Assembly: GCA_938041435.1 (NCBI GenBank) | Contig: CALISR010000002.1 | Location: 11,394 to 75,393, forward strand | Length of the DNA: 64,000 bases | Source of the DNA: an uncultured Candidatus Saccharibacteria bacterium | Lineage (GTDB): Bacteria > Patescibacteriota > Saccharimonadia > Saccharimonadales > Saccharimonadaceae | Direction of reading: 5' to 3' | Shown here: positions 7,280 to 15,714 of the stretch, one piece after another | Layout: each line of letters opens with the position of its first letter | Numbering within the stretch: the first letter of the stretch is position 1 | The notes under the pieces: generated by a model | The model's database searches: none | What the model was told of the DNA's origin: nothing | What the model saw: the letters and a program-made list of their open reading frames with translations, nothing else | Translations under genes and position numbers: made by a program

Positions 7280-8740
7280 ATGGCAAAGCAAGTTGTCGAC
7301 TACCATTTGTACCGCTGGCGGTATGGCCTCGGCTATGGCTTTGTAGTGGTAGCAATTATTGCGGCAGTTGTGCTGGCTGGGCTGTTTATCCCTGGTGAGT
7401 TGCGGCAGGGTGAGCTCGATAGCGCGCTGCAAAGCAGCCAATTATCCTTCCAAAATCTTACTCCTGCTATGGTTATCAATGCGCCGTATCATGGTCTGCA
7501 AAAATTAAGCTTTGCAGTGCTCGGCGTGACACCACTGTCGATTAAGCTGCCATCTATGGCGATTGCCCTGATGACGGCGCTTGGATTGCTCCTTCTATTT
7601 CGCTCCTGGTTTTCGCGAAACATTGCGCTTATTACAACGATCCTCGTGACGATGACGGCCCAGTTTCTTTTCTTGGCGCAAGATGGCACACCAGCTATAT
7701 TCTTTAGTTGCCTCACTGTGTGGCTGCTCTATGCTGCAACGCGCGCCATTCGGACGAAGAAGTTTCTCTCCACTCTCTGGAAAGTGACGGCCTGTGTGCT
7801 GGCGGCACTCCTGCTGTATGCGCCACTTGGTATCTATGTCGTTGTTGCCCTTGGAATTCTGGGGGTGTCTCATCCGCACGCTCGTTATACAATTCTGCGC
7901 GTGCAGCGCAGCCGTCTTGCTCTGGCAGCCGTCATTGGCCTCGTGGCGATGCTGCCACTTATCTACGCAAGCATCACCAACCATGATGTACTCAAGCAGC
8001 TCTTTGGCTTGCCGCTCGAATCGATCAATGTGGGGGCGAACCTTCGCCACCTTGGTGTCACACTCTTTGGGCTCTTTACGTCAAACAAATCGTACCTCGT
8101 GCAGCCATTGTACTCAGTCGGTATGATCTTGATTATGCTGATTGGTCTTGCCTCGCTCCTGAGCCACTACTACACAGCACGCAGCTATGCAGCGCTCCTG
8201 GTAGGATTGCTGTTACTGGGCGTGGTGATTAGTAATCCACAGCTGGTGACCTCGCTCTTTCCGGTGGTGGCAATCATCATCGCATTTGGCGTGGCATGGC
8301 TGATTAACCACTGGTACCAGATGTTTCCGCGCAATCCATATGCTCGGGTGGCTGGGCTGCTGCCTATGACGCTCTTAATTGGTGGGCTTACCCTTACTGG
8401 TATCGGGCGCTATGCCGAGACGTATCGCTATAATCCAGATGTTCTTGCTCACTACTCGAGCGACGTTAAGCTTCTTAACGACCAACTCCAGGGTGACAAT
8501 GTGCGCGTCGATCGCCCTATGACGCTTGCTGTGACTGAGATGGAGCGACCAATGTATGACATGATTGCTCGCTATAACGACCGATTGCGCGTTGTTACCA
8601 CTGTACCCGAGCAGCAAACTGTCTTTACCGCAACGCGCGCTTACCGCCAGCAACACCGCGACCTAACGCGCCCAGCACATATTATTACCAATGCACGTGC
8701 ACATGACAGCAACCGGTTTTATCAGTACGAGCCACTATAG
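7280..8740 (+). CDS. GT-C fold membrane glycosyltransferase (PMT/ArnT-like)
   Basis: A 486-residue polytopic protein with about 11-12 hydrophobic helices and a soluble C-terminal tail of about 80 residues. The segment NAPYHGLQKLSFAVLGVTPLS, followed by IKLPS, matches the conserved ER/HPP-LGLPS-type region of lipid-linked-sugar-dependent GT-C enzymes (PMT, ArnT, glycosyltransferase family 39). The usual acidic catalytic loop residue is probably in ELDSAL after TM1. It probably glycosylates a lipid or protein outside the membrane; donor and acceptor are unknown. TATAAT at 7266-7271 lies 8 nt before the ATG and there is no Shine-Dalgarno sequence, so the mRNA is probably leaderless. Confidence 0.75.
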   Translation: MAKQVVDYHLYRWRYGLGYGFVVVAIIAAVVLAGLFIPGELRQGELDSALQSSQLSFQNLTPAMVINAPYHGLQKLSFAVLGVTPLSIKLPSMAIALMTALGLLLLFRSWFSRNIALITTILVTMTAQFLFLAQDGTPAIFFSCLTVWLLYAATRAIRTKKFLSTLWKVTACVLAALLLYAPLGIYVVVALGILGVSHPHARYTILRVQRSRLALAAVIGLVAMLPLIYASITNHDVLKQLFGLPLESINVGANLRHLGVTLFGLFTSNKSYLVQPLYSVGMILIMLIGLASLLSHYYTARSYAALLVGLLLLGVVISNPQLVTSLFPVVAIIIAFGVAWLINHWYQMFPRNPYARVAGLLPMTLLIGGLTLTGIGRYAETYRYNPDVLAHYSSDVKLLNDQLQGDNVRVDRPMTLAVTEMERPMYDMIARYNDRLRVVTTVPEQQTVFTATRAYRQQHRDLTRPAHIITNARAHDSNRFYQYEPL

Positions 8741-8793
8741 GCGTCGTGAGGTGTTTGTCAGTAGGCTACTCACCCCTTAGTTTAGAAGGTTTA

Positions 8794-9528
8794 TTATTTC
8801 ATCTGCATTGCTTGGTAGAGCTGCACCCACTGCCTAGGCTGAAGTTCTGATGGCTTACGCTCAGGGTTGATGCCAAGCTGGGCTCGCGGCAAGGCAGCAA
8901 AGCGCCGCGGCTCGGCATAGTGCTGCGCGACAAACTGGCTGTACGCTGCCTGCTGATTGCGGGGCAGCCAGGGCTCGGTGCGTGGCAAGAGCTCGAGCAA
9001 TACCGTATCGACGGCGGGTGGCGGCGTGAAATCTGTCCGGTGCAAGCGGTAGCGGATCCGCGCCTGCCACCACGGTGCCAGCTGAGCGCCCAGTGCCGCC
9101 GTAAAGTGGCGATCGCTCGGCACAAGCTTGGACGCAAATTGGCGCTGGACGATAAGATAGATCGCCTGTGGTGGGGTGGAAGCAGTAGTGAGCATCCGCA
9201 CGATATCGGCACTGAGCGCAAAGGGGATATTAGCAAATACTTTATATGGCTCAGTAGGAAGCGTAAGCTGGCGGATATCGGCCGCAATGATGCGGACATG
9301 TGACATGGCTGCGGTATGCCTGCGCAGAGCATCGAGCGCACGTGGCTCATTCTCGACCGCTACCACCTGCTGGCAGCGCCGCGCTAAGGCGCTTGTAATG
9401 ACGCCGCTACCTGCCCCGAGGTCATAAACCGTATCGCGCCGGCGGATGGTACTATGGCCCAGTAAGATAGCCGCCACGCGGGGGCTACGCAAAAAATGTT
9501 GGCCATGGCTAGCAACACGTCGTTTCAT
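8794..9528 (-). CDS. rRNA adenine N6-methyltransferase (Erm/KsgA family)
   Basis: An SAM-dependent N6-dimethyladenosine methyltransferase of about 244 residues. It has the QHFLRSP start motif, the SAM-binding VYDLGAGSGVIT, an acidic AVENEP loop, an AADIRQL motif, and the catalytic NIPF tetrad (N-I/L-P-Y/F). FTPPPAVDTVLLEL near the C-terminus is closer to Erm methyltransferases (23S A2058) than to KsgA (16S). The ATG at 9528 is preferred over the upstream frame because TACACT (minus strand) lies 6 nt before it, so it is leaderless. It is divergent from the phosphoketolase-like gene. Erm versus KsgA needs a tree; if Erm, a resistance role is possible. Confidence 0.8.
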   Translation of the reverse strand: MKRRVASHGQHFLRSPRVAAILLGHSTIRRRDTVYDLGAGSGVITSALARRCQQVVAVENEPRALDALRRHTAAMSHVRIIAADIRQLTLPTEPYKVFANIPFALSADIVRMLTTASTPPQAIYLIVQRQFASKLVPSDRHFTAALGAQLAPWWQARIRYRLHRTDFTPPPAVDTVLLELLPRTEPWLPRNQQAAYSQFVAQHYAEPRRFAALPRAQLGINPERKPSELQPRQWVQLYQAMQMK

Positions 9529-9624
9529 ACTGCTAGTGTAGCAAACAAGCCTATGCGTCGTAAACGCGCACAATCTCGCCTCGGCCTATTCCGTCAGCAA
9601 GCACAAGCGTGTATACTAGAAGCA

Positions 9625-11979
9625 ATGGATACGAATGGTGGGATGACGATGCGCTACCGGCAAGCGGCCTATTATACTGTGCTAGCACAGCATGCACTCT
9701 GGCGCACACTGCCAGCTGGTCAGCCGTTACAGCCAAGCGATATAAAGCAGCTTTACTCGGATGAGCTCCGGGCAGCACTTGCGGCAGACTTCGCGCTGAG
9801 CTTTAGCTTGGCTCAGATTGCGGAGTATGCTCAGTCGGATGGCGCAGCGCCGCTCATTATTACCGATCGCGAGCGATGGGCGGCAGCACGCGCTCATGCG
9901 CTCGTCTATGATATGTTACAACCTGGCTGCGATATTACTCGCTCACAAGCGGGGATTGATGTGCTCTGCACGTTAATACACAACCCGCAAACTTCATTGT
10001 CTGACGCAATACATCTCTGTGACGCTCGTCTTGGTGGTGCACTCGCTCAGGCAAGCGGCAGGGCACTTGGCCAACCAGAGCAAATGATCTACTGCTTGGT
10101 TGATAGCGCGGTCGCCCAAGACGATACCCCGTGGCACCTGGCAAAGCTCCTTAGCCCAGCAGCTGACGGCACGATTATCCCGATCATCCAGCTGCGGCCC
10201 AAGACACTGCTCGCTACGCTTTCCACCTACGAGCTGCTTGCACTTTTCATTGGCTATGGGTATGAGCCACGAATCGTTGACTGCACCACAGCCGACCCGC
10301 GCCAGCCAGACGCAGACTATACTGCTGCGCTCGCCTGGGCAACTGAGCGCACTACTGCTTTGCGCCAGCCAGCCCAGCTACGCCCGCACAAAATCCGCCG
10401 ACCACTGTTGCTTGTGCGTACTCCAGAACAGCTTGAGGCGTTACTCGCTGAGCACGAAGCACAAGAGAACGCGCCCGCTCCAGCCGAGCATGATAGTGGC
10501 GATGTTCAGCCATCAAGCATTGCCCGGGCACAGGCAGCGCTTGCTCACCGCAAAGCAGATGGTACTGACTCGAGCCAGGCGCGCACGCAGGCATGGCTTG
10601 CTCACGTGCTTGCATGGTGTGAGCCAGAGAACCTGTTTGACGCAGCAGGCAATCTCACCTTCGCCGAGACGAAGGCTCTGCCGCACACGGCTGCAGCTCA
10701 TGCCGATAATGACCCCTCCTCAGGTGCAGCTCAGCTCACCACTACGCAGCCCGCCTTGTCAGCCACGCGACTACGCCGGCCGGCTATTGAGCCCTATGCA
10801 GTCGTTGCGACGCCACCTGGCACGAAGCGCAGCAATACGCTTTCTCGCGTTGGTTCGTATCTGGCCGATCTTGCCAAAGATGCAGCGCCAGATAACTTCC
10901 GGCTGTTTATAAGTCCGTCGCTGCAGAGCGGTACGCTCGCTCAGCGCTTTGCATCACACCCACGAGCCTGGCAGTGGGGCAGCCAGCCTAGTACAGCGCC
11001 GCATGCGTCAGATGGCTATACAATGAGCTACCCAGCAGCAGGTGCGCTACGCGGTATGCAGCTTGGCTATCTCGAGCAGGGGAGGCAAAGCGTCTTCGTT
11101 GGAGCGTCCCTACACGAGGACATGAGCGCGGCAAGTCGCTCGTATACCGCAGCTCTATCGAGCCAGCCAAGCAATGCACCACTACCGAGCCTCAACACCA
11201 TTCTCTCTCATCAGAGTGCCGAGCAGGTAACCAATGCGCTTGATCAGCGAGATGCCCCAACAACGATCTACTTCCCAGCCGATAGCAACTGCGCGGTGGT
11301 GACGCTCGATATGATGCTGTCGAGCACGCAGGTAATCAATGTATTGCATGCCAGTGATACGACGCAGCCTACCTGGCTCACCACTAAGGCGGCTCGAGCT
11401 CAGATGCACGCAGGTCTTGCTACGTGGAACTTCGCCAGCCACACCAGTCCAGATATTGTACTTGCCGCGTGTGGTGACGTTGCTACTACAGAGGTATTGG
11501 CCGCTATTGAGCTCATCGCTCATTCTTGCCCGGCTGCCCGGGTGCGCTGTGTCAATATCTCGAGCCTCACGCCGCGTGGCTTTGGCACACTCGCTCAGCC
11601 TGTCTCGCGGCGAACGCTCGCGCGCACGGTAACGACAACCAAGCCGGTGATTATCGCCTACCCGGGCGAAGAACGCTCCCTTGCGGCGACGCTCTTTGCT
11701 TATGGGGTCGATAGTCGACAGTTTGATATCCATAGCTTCGGCCTGGCACCGTGCGGCGACACGCTCATGACAAGCCTCATTAACCAGCAGGCTAGCCGCT
11801 ATGATCTTGCTATTGCCGCCGCAACATGCCTGAGCGCAACAGGCGTTATCTCTTCAGACGATGCCCAGCGTCTCATAGAGCACTGCCATGCAGCGATTGA
11901 GCAGTGCCTCACCCACGCACGCGAGCACCACACTGACCACCCCATGGTCACCACCTGGCAGTGGCAGCAAGGGCAGTAG
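9625..11979 (+). CDS. Phosphoketolase-family protein lacking the ThDP motif
   Basis: About 784 residues, the length of XFP phosphoketolase. Homology runs through all three XFP domains. The N-terminal part has GGALAQASGRALG and PIIQLRPKTLL in place of the usual GELGYALSHAYG and PILHLNGYKI. Later come VINVLHASDTTQPTW, then ATWNFAS and DIVLAACGDVATTEVLAAIE, and near the end FDIHSFGLAPCGDTLMTSLI. The cofactor site is eroded: the GDGEAETGP-type motif reads VDSAVAQDD, and the His-containing PSHV region reads LSDA. It is therefore probably not a working phosphoketolase and may be structural, regulatory or neofunctionalised. The start at 9625 is supported by TATACT 7 nt upstream (leaderless). Confidence 0.75.
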   Translation: MDTNGGMTMRYRQAAYYTVLAQHALWRTLPAGQPLQPSDIKQLYSDELRAALAADFALSFSLAQIAEYAQSDGAAPLIITDRERWAAARAHALVYDMLQPGCDITRSQAGIDVLCTLIHNPQTSLSDAIHLCDARLGGALAQASGRALGQPEQMIYCLVDSAVAQDDTPWHLAKLLSPAADGTIIPIIQLRPKTLLATLSTYELLALFIGYGYEPRIVDCTTADPRQPDADYTAALAWATERTTALRQPAQLRPHKIRRPLLLVRTPEQLEALLAEHEAQENAPAPAEHDSGDVQPSSIARAQAALAHRKADGTDSSQARTQAWLAHVLAWCEPENLFDAAGNLTFAETKALPHTAAAHADNDPSSGAAQLTTTQPALSATRLRRPAIEPYAVVATPPGTKRSNTLSRVGSYLADLAKDAAPDNFRLFISPSLQSGTLAQRFASHPRAWQWGSQPSTAPHASDGYTMSYPAAGALRGMQLGYLEQGRQSVFVGASLHEDMSAASRSYTAALSSQPSNAPLPSLNTILSHQSAEQVTNALDQRDAPTTIYFPADSNCAVVTLDMMLSSTQVINVLHASDTTQPTWLTTKAARAQMHAGLATWNFASHTSPDIVLAACGDVATTEVLAAIELIAHSCPAARVRCVNISSLTPRGFGTLAQPVSRRTLARTVTTTKPVIIAYPGEERSLAATLFAYGVDSRQFDIHSFGLAPCGDTLMTSLINQQASRYDLAIAAATCLSATGVISSDDAQRLIEHCHAAIEQCLTHAREHHTDHPMVTTWQWQQGQ

Positions 11980-12044
11980 AGAAGCCCCGTGCACCACTCA
12001 TCGATACCGCCATCACTTCACGATAAATGGTATAATAGACGGTG

Positions 12045-13364
12045 ATGAGAAAACCAACATTCGCAACAATCCAACTCGAAAAGATCGTTGGTGGTGGGCA
12101 AGCCCTCGGCACACTTGACGATGGCCGCAAAGCCTTCGTCTGGGGTGGGTTACCGGGCGAGACCGTCACTATCCGCATCACCAAGAAAAAATCTCACTTC
12201 GTCGAAGGAGTGGTGACTGAGGTGCTCGCTGCTTCGCCCGAGCGTATCACGCCGCGCGACCCCGAGAGCTACCTCAGTACCAGCCCATGGCAAATTATGC
12301 CGCTGGCGAGCGAGCAGCATTATAAGGCAGCGCTGATCGAGGAGGCCTTTGAGTTGCACGATATTGTTTTGCCAGAGCCAATTGATGTTTTTTGCGATAA
12401 TATACCCTATGGCTACCGCAATAAAGTTGAGCTGAGTTGGTATAGCGACAGGGCAGAGGATGGCACCGAGACGCTCGACCTCGCGTTCTTTCGACGGGGG
12501 AGCAAGGGCAAAATTATCGTTGACGGGACGAGCTTAGCTCGGCCAGAGATCAACCAGCTCGCCCGGCAGGTGCGTGACCTATTGCACACCAAGCAAGTGA
12601 CGGCGCGCCAGCTCAAGACGCTCCTCATCCGCTGCGACCAAGCAGGCAACTGCGTGTGGCAACTCTATACCAAAGACCGCCTAGGCGATGTTATCAGCCC
12701 AGACGAAGCTATCACACTGCCAGCCCAGGGCGGCGAGATCATCTACTCCGACCCCCGTTCGCCAGCCAGTCGCATCACCGAGCGCTTGGCATGCTTTGGC
12801 GATCCTGTATTGCAGGATGCCATTCTTGGCGTGCCATTTCGCTATGCCACTGAGGGGTTCTTCCAGGTTAATCTGCCGGTCTACGAGCAAGCGCTGCGCG
12901 ACATGCAGCGGTTCGCCCAGGTGCAGGATGGCACACCACAGCCCACGCTCGACCTCTATGCCGGGGTGGGGACGATTGGCCTCACGATCGGCAGTAATAA
13001 CGTCACGCTAGTAGAGATAAACGCTGATGCGGTGCGTGAGATGCAGCGTAATATCCACCAGCTAGGCCGCACAAGCCAAGCCAAGGCTGTTCTTGCACCC
13101 AGCGAGCAAGCACTAGAACACATTACTGGCGATGCGCTCATCATTCTGGACCCACCACGTGCCGGCCTCCACGCTGATGTTATTGCCAAACTCCTCACCG
13201 CCCAGCCACAGCGCATCCTCTACCTCAGTTGCAACCCCGTCACTCAGGCACGCGACGTGGCGCTTCTTGCCACGCACTATGGCATTGCCTATCACCGAGG
13301 CTACAACTTCTTCCCCCGTACACCGCACAGTGAGCATTTGGTGGTGCTTGATCGGCTTACGTAG
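12045..13364 (+). CDS. RNA (uracil-5-)-methyltransferase, RumA/TrmA family
   Basis: SAM-dependent m5U methyltransferase of tRNA or 23S rRNA, 439 residues. It has an N-terminal TRAM domain (IVGGGQALGTLDDGRKAFV), a central domain, and the C-terminal catalytic fold: DLYAGVGTIGL for SAM, LDPPRAGL, and the nucleophile loop YLSCNPVTQARD. The Fe-S cluster cysteines of RumA are absent; the equivalent stretch reads YLSTSPWQIM. The start codon at 12045 sits 8 nt after TATAAT (12031-12036), so the mRNA is probably leaderless. Which uridine is modified cannot be told. Confidence 0.9.
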   Translation: MRKPTFATIQLEKIVGGGQALGTLDDGRKAFVWGGLPGETVTIRITKKKSHFVEGVVTEVLAASPERITPRDPESYLSTSPWQIMPLASEQHYKAALIEEAFELHDIVLPEPIDVFCDNIPYGYRNKVELSWYSDRAEDGTETLDLAFFRRGSKGKIIVDGTSLARPEINQLARQVRDLLHTKQVTARQLKTLLIRCDQAGNCVWQLYTKDRLGDVISPDEAITLPAQGGEIIYSDPRSPASRITERLACFGDPVLQDAILGVPFRYATEGFFQVNLPVYEQALRDMQRFAQVQDGTPQPTLDLYAGVGTIGLTIGSNNVTLVEINADAVREMQRNIHQLGRTSQAKAVLAPSEQALEHITGDALIILDPPRAGLHADVIAKLLTAQPQRILYLSCNPVTQARDVALLATHYGIAYHRGYNFFPRTPHSEHLVVLDRLT

Positions 13365-13432
13365 TGGCTTTATATCGCTCTTATAAAAAAGTGATTCTTC
13401 ACGATTCAGACATTGAGAAAGGAAATGCAAAA

Positions 13433-13891
13433 ATGAGCGCATTCATGATACAAATGCAAGTTATCTATACAGCTCTTATGGCTGGGATGATGCTTATGTA
13501 TACTATTACTTTAGGACGCTATTTTGATTATATTTTAAAACACAAGATACCTGGCGCATCTCAAAATTGGGCACTGTTTCATAATAATACTCGAGTGCAG
13601 ATCTACCACACAGCTGTATTGGTTGGCCACGCAATGTTGTCGATAATTTCTCTCGCTACCAACTATACGAGAGGGCCGGCTCCACTCGTGGTTGCAGCGG
13701 CTGTTCCATTTCTCATGCTTACCACTCATATGGTAACTGGCTTTGCCAAGGCGGAATTTTTTGTCAATGGTGCGCAGCGATTGGATGATGAGAAGACAGT
13801 AAAAACATATCTTGCATGGAATATGCCACTCCATATCACATACACTCTCCTCTATGCTGTATCGGCCGCTCTTTTGCTTACATTGTTATAG
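13433..13891 (+). CDS. Small integral membrane protein
   Basis: A 152-residue protein of unknown function with about four TM segments (about residues 5-28, 58-80, 84-105 and 128-150). The start is placed at 13433 because AGAAAGGA lies about 10 nt upstream; the frame is open further up but without support. A degraded copy of its 5' end lies at about 15272-15358, evidence that this locus has been duplicated. Composition is A+T-richer than the preceding housekeeping gene. Confidence 0.65.
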   Translation: MSAFMIQMQVIYTALMAGMMLMYTITLGRYFDYILKHKIPGASQNWALFHNNTRVQIYHTAVLVGHAMLSIISLATNYTRGPAPLVVAAAVPFLMLTTHMVTGFAKAEFFVNGAQRLDDEKTVKTYLAWNMPLHITYTLLYAVSAALLLTLL

Positions 13892-13939
13892 GTCTCAATC
13901 GTCAAGGATCACGAGGAAATGAGAGAACGTTTATCTTAA

Positions 13940-13968
13940 TTGGCATAGCCAGGTAATAAGGCTATAAT
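13940..13968 (+). promoter_or_regulatory. Consensus promoter of a leaderless gene
   Basis: TTGGCA (13940-13945), a 17-bp spacer and TATAAT (13963-13968); the ATG follows after 7 nt. It is the clearest example in this window of a full -35/-10 promoter placed so that transcription should start at or next to the start codon. Confidence 0.8.
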
Positions 13969-13975
13969 AAGTTTT

Positions 13976-14494
13976 ATGCGACGCTCTACCCGAAGAAAGA
14001 TTATTATCGTTGGAGTTCTCCTTATCACCTACAGTGCTATTACGTACGGGCTTCCCTATCTGCTTTTGGATGCACCGTTCGCACGGGTTAATGCAACTGA
14101 GACGCTTAAGCAGCGCTTTTCTCGCGAATATACGCAATCGCTTGATGTCAAATATAGCAAAGGGTCACCTCAGCTCAGCCGCGAAAGCCCAAGTGGCACA
14201 GTGCTTGGCTACGTCACAGACACGAAGACACGCCAGAAGCTGCTCCAAGCTCAGCCTTTTGCCGATTGCTCTGGTGGCTGCTCGTCGTGGCAGCCGTATA
14301 GTGAATATGGCAAAACATCGCCACTGCTTAGTATCGAGCAAAATTCATCCCCCGACTCGCGCAACATTCTTCGCACCGCAACAGGAGAGGGAGGTCAGTG
14401 TGTTGCTCGCTACCGCCCAGAGTCGCACGGTGAGATATTCTGCTTGTCGCCTTCGACAGGGGCGTTTGCATATAGGTATGATGGTGCATCGTAG
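13976..14494 (+). CDS. Secreted or membrane-anchored hypothetical protein
   Basis: A 172-residue protein with a basic N-terminus (MRRSTRRK), one hydrophobic segment (about residues 8-30) and an extracytoplasmic domain. The domain has four cysteines, two of them in CSGGCSSW. I recognise no family. The promoter TTGGCA-N17-TATAAT with only 7 nt to the ATG predicts a leaderless mRNA. The cysteine pattern suggests a disulfide-stabilised exported domain. Confidence 0.65.
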   Translation: MRRSTRRKIIIVGVLLITYSAITYGLPYLLLDAPFARVNATETLKQRFSREYTQSLDVKYSKGSPQLSRESPSGTVLGYVTDTKTRQKLLQAQPFADCSGGCSSWQPYSEYGKTSPLLSIEQNSSPDSRNILRTATGEGGQCVARYRPESHGEIFCLSPSTGAFAYRYDGAS

Positions 14495-14541
14495 GGGTGC
14501 GGCATTTTGATCTTCATCAATTCTAGCCTCACTCTCCATAT

Positions 14542-14841
14542 TTAGAGGACTACGACAACTTGTTCAGTATCTCCAAACTTACGACCATATAGCCATGTAG
14601 GGCCGCCATGCTGCTGAAGCTCAACAATGATAGAGGGTGAGGTAATGGTGTCTCTCGTCGTTTGAAGATATTCTTGCTCACTCATGCCCTGTTGGATGTG
14701 ATGTTTCCTCTGAACAACGCCATGCTCGTACACTCTCTGCATAATTTCATCGAGATTGTCCGGAATGTAGCGATCTGGCGTCTCTTCTCCCACGTCTTCA
14801 GGAGAAGGGGCAGGTCGATTATTAGAAAAATTATCGTTCAA
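14542..14841 (-). CDS. Hypothetical acidic small protein
   Basis: 99 residues if translation starts at the TTG at 14841; there is no upstream in-frame start before a stop codon, and the next ATG is 33 codons in. It is rich in Asp, Glu, Gln and Pro, with no membrane segment and no recognised domain. It follows the 84-residue gene after 26 nt on the same strand, so they are probably one operon. No Shine-Dalgarno precedes the TTG, so the exact start is uncertain. Confidence 0.5.
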   Translation of the reverse strand: MNDNFSNNRPAPSPEDVGEETPDRYIPDNLDEIMQRVYEHGVVQRKHHIQQGMSEQEYLQTTRDTITSPSIIVELQQHGGPTWLYGRKFGDTEQVVVVL

Positions 14842-14867
14842 AACGAATCACCGCATTAAACTTCGCA

Positions 14868-15122
14868 CTAATCATTCATTAGGTTTTGATTGCAGGCTTT
14901 AATGATGTGATTGCTCAGGTTGATGATTGTCTGTCGATCGGCAACACCCATTACCTCTTGCAGCCAATCCCAGCCTTTTGCGTCGGGCGCATAATCGCCC
15001 ATCGTGAGCTCGCCGATTGCCCGCGTGAGATCAAACCATTCTTTCGCGGTAAAGGTGATGGTGACTGGCTTGTCGTAGTCGTATTTTTTGCCTGAACTCG
15101 ACGTTGGGTCAGTAGATGACAT
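14868..15122 (-). CDS. Small hypothetical protein, paralogue A
   Basis: An 84-residue soluble protein starting at an ATG with AAAGGAG 5-6 nt upstream. It is paralogous to the gene at 15351-15617: PVTITFTAKEW..IGELTMGDYAPD aligns with PMTIVLTTEEV..ITELTLGPYAPS. No known domain. A perfect 7-bp inverted repeat in the upstream region may be an operator. With the 99-residue gene behind it, this looks like a small two-gene operon. Confidence 0.65.
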   Translation of the reverse strand: MSSTDPTSSSGKKYDYDKPVTITFTAKEWFDLTRAIGELTMGDYAPDAKGWDWLQEVMGVADRQTIINLSNHIIKACNQNLMND

Positions 15123-15140
15123 ATAAACTCCTTTATGGTG

Positions 15141-15155
15141 TTAGTGTTACACTAA
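15141..15155. promoter_or_regulatory. Inverted repeat TTAGTGT-T-ACACTAA
   Basis: A perfect 7-bp palindrome with a 1-nt centre, about 20 nt upstream of the start codon at 15122. Its size and position fit an operator for a small dimeric regulator. Confidence 0.5.
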
Positions 15156-15271
15156 ACATATCTCGACTTGCATTTTAAATCAAGTATCATTGCTAGAAAC
15201 TGGTTGATTTAAGACGTCGTTCTACTCCAACCCATTCCGTATCTCCAGCAAGGATATATAAGAATAGATAC

Positions 15272-15358
15272 ACTCATTATACAGGTGCATGCTATCTATA
15301 CGTCCCTTATGACTGGGATGATGCTTCTATGCTATTCTTTAGGGTATTCTTTATTTAT
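15272..15358 (+). pseudogene. Decayed 5' fragment of the 13433 membrane gene
   Basis: The stretch from about 15272 aligns with positions 13441-13527; shared runs include CTATCTATAC and CTGGGATGATGCTT. Small indels break the frame. The fragment is flanked by the two paralogous small genes, so a segment of this neighbourhood seems to have been duplicated and then eroded. Confidence 0.7.
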
Positions 15359-15617
15359 CGCTAGGAGAAGTAGTATTGTCCAGATACCTTCCCAGCTTCT
15401 TGGAAATATTTAAGTAATAATCAGCAGAGGAAAGGCCGTGTACGTTTTCCAACTGTCTCCATTCTTCCTCAGAAGGTGCATAGGGGCCAAGTGTCAGCTC
15501 GGTAATAAGTCCCATTAGTTTGCTCACTTCTTCGGTCGTTAACACAATCGTCATAGGTTCATCCAGCATAGCGCGTATAATCTTATCGTAGGCTGATCTA
15601 TCTGTATTGTCTGACAT
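15351..15617 (-). CDS. Small hypothetical protein, paralogue B
   Basis: 88 residues from the ATG at 15617, which has AGAAAGGA about 9 nt upstream; the ATG at 15626 would abut the RBS and is less likely. It is paralogous to the 14868-15122 product, sharing the T-E/A-E..ELTxGxYAP core. Asp/Glu-rich, soluble, no known domain. The two copies probably arose in the same duplication that left the 15272-15358 fragment. Confidence 0.65.
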   Translation of the reverse strand: MSDNTDRSAYDKIIRAMLDEPMTIVLTTEEVSKLMGLITELTLGPYAPSEEEWRQLENVHGLSSADYYLNISKKLGRYLDNTTSPSDK

Positions 15618-15714
15618 AACATACATTCCTTTCTGATGGTTAATTTATTGTGGTAATTCTAAAAATACTATAAGACCCTCGTTAGTGCAAGCGTGTCAAA
15701 CTAATTACTTTGCA

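Noticed and set aside
10100..10912. 270-codon ORF in another frame of the phosphoketolase-like gene
   Set aside because: Fully inside a better-supported gene, Arg/Ser-rich shadow composition, no start signals.
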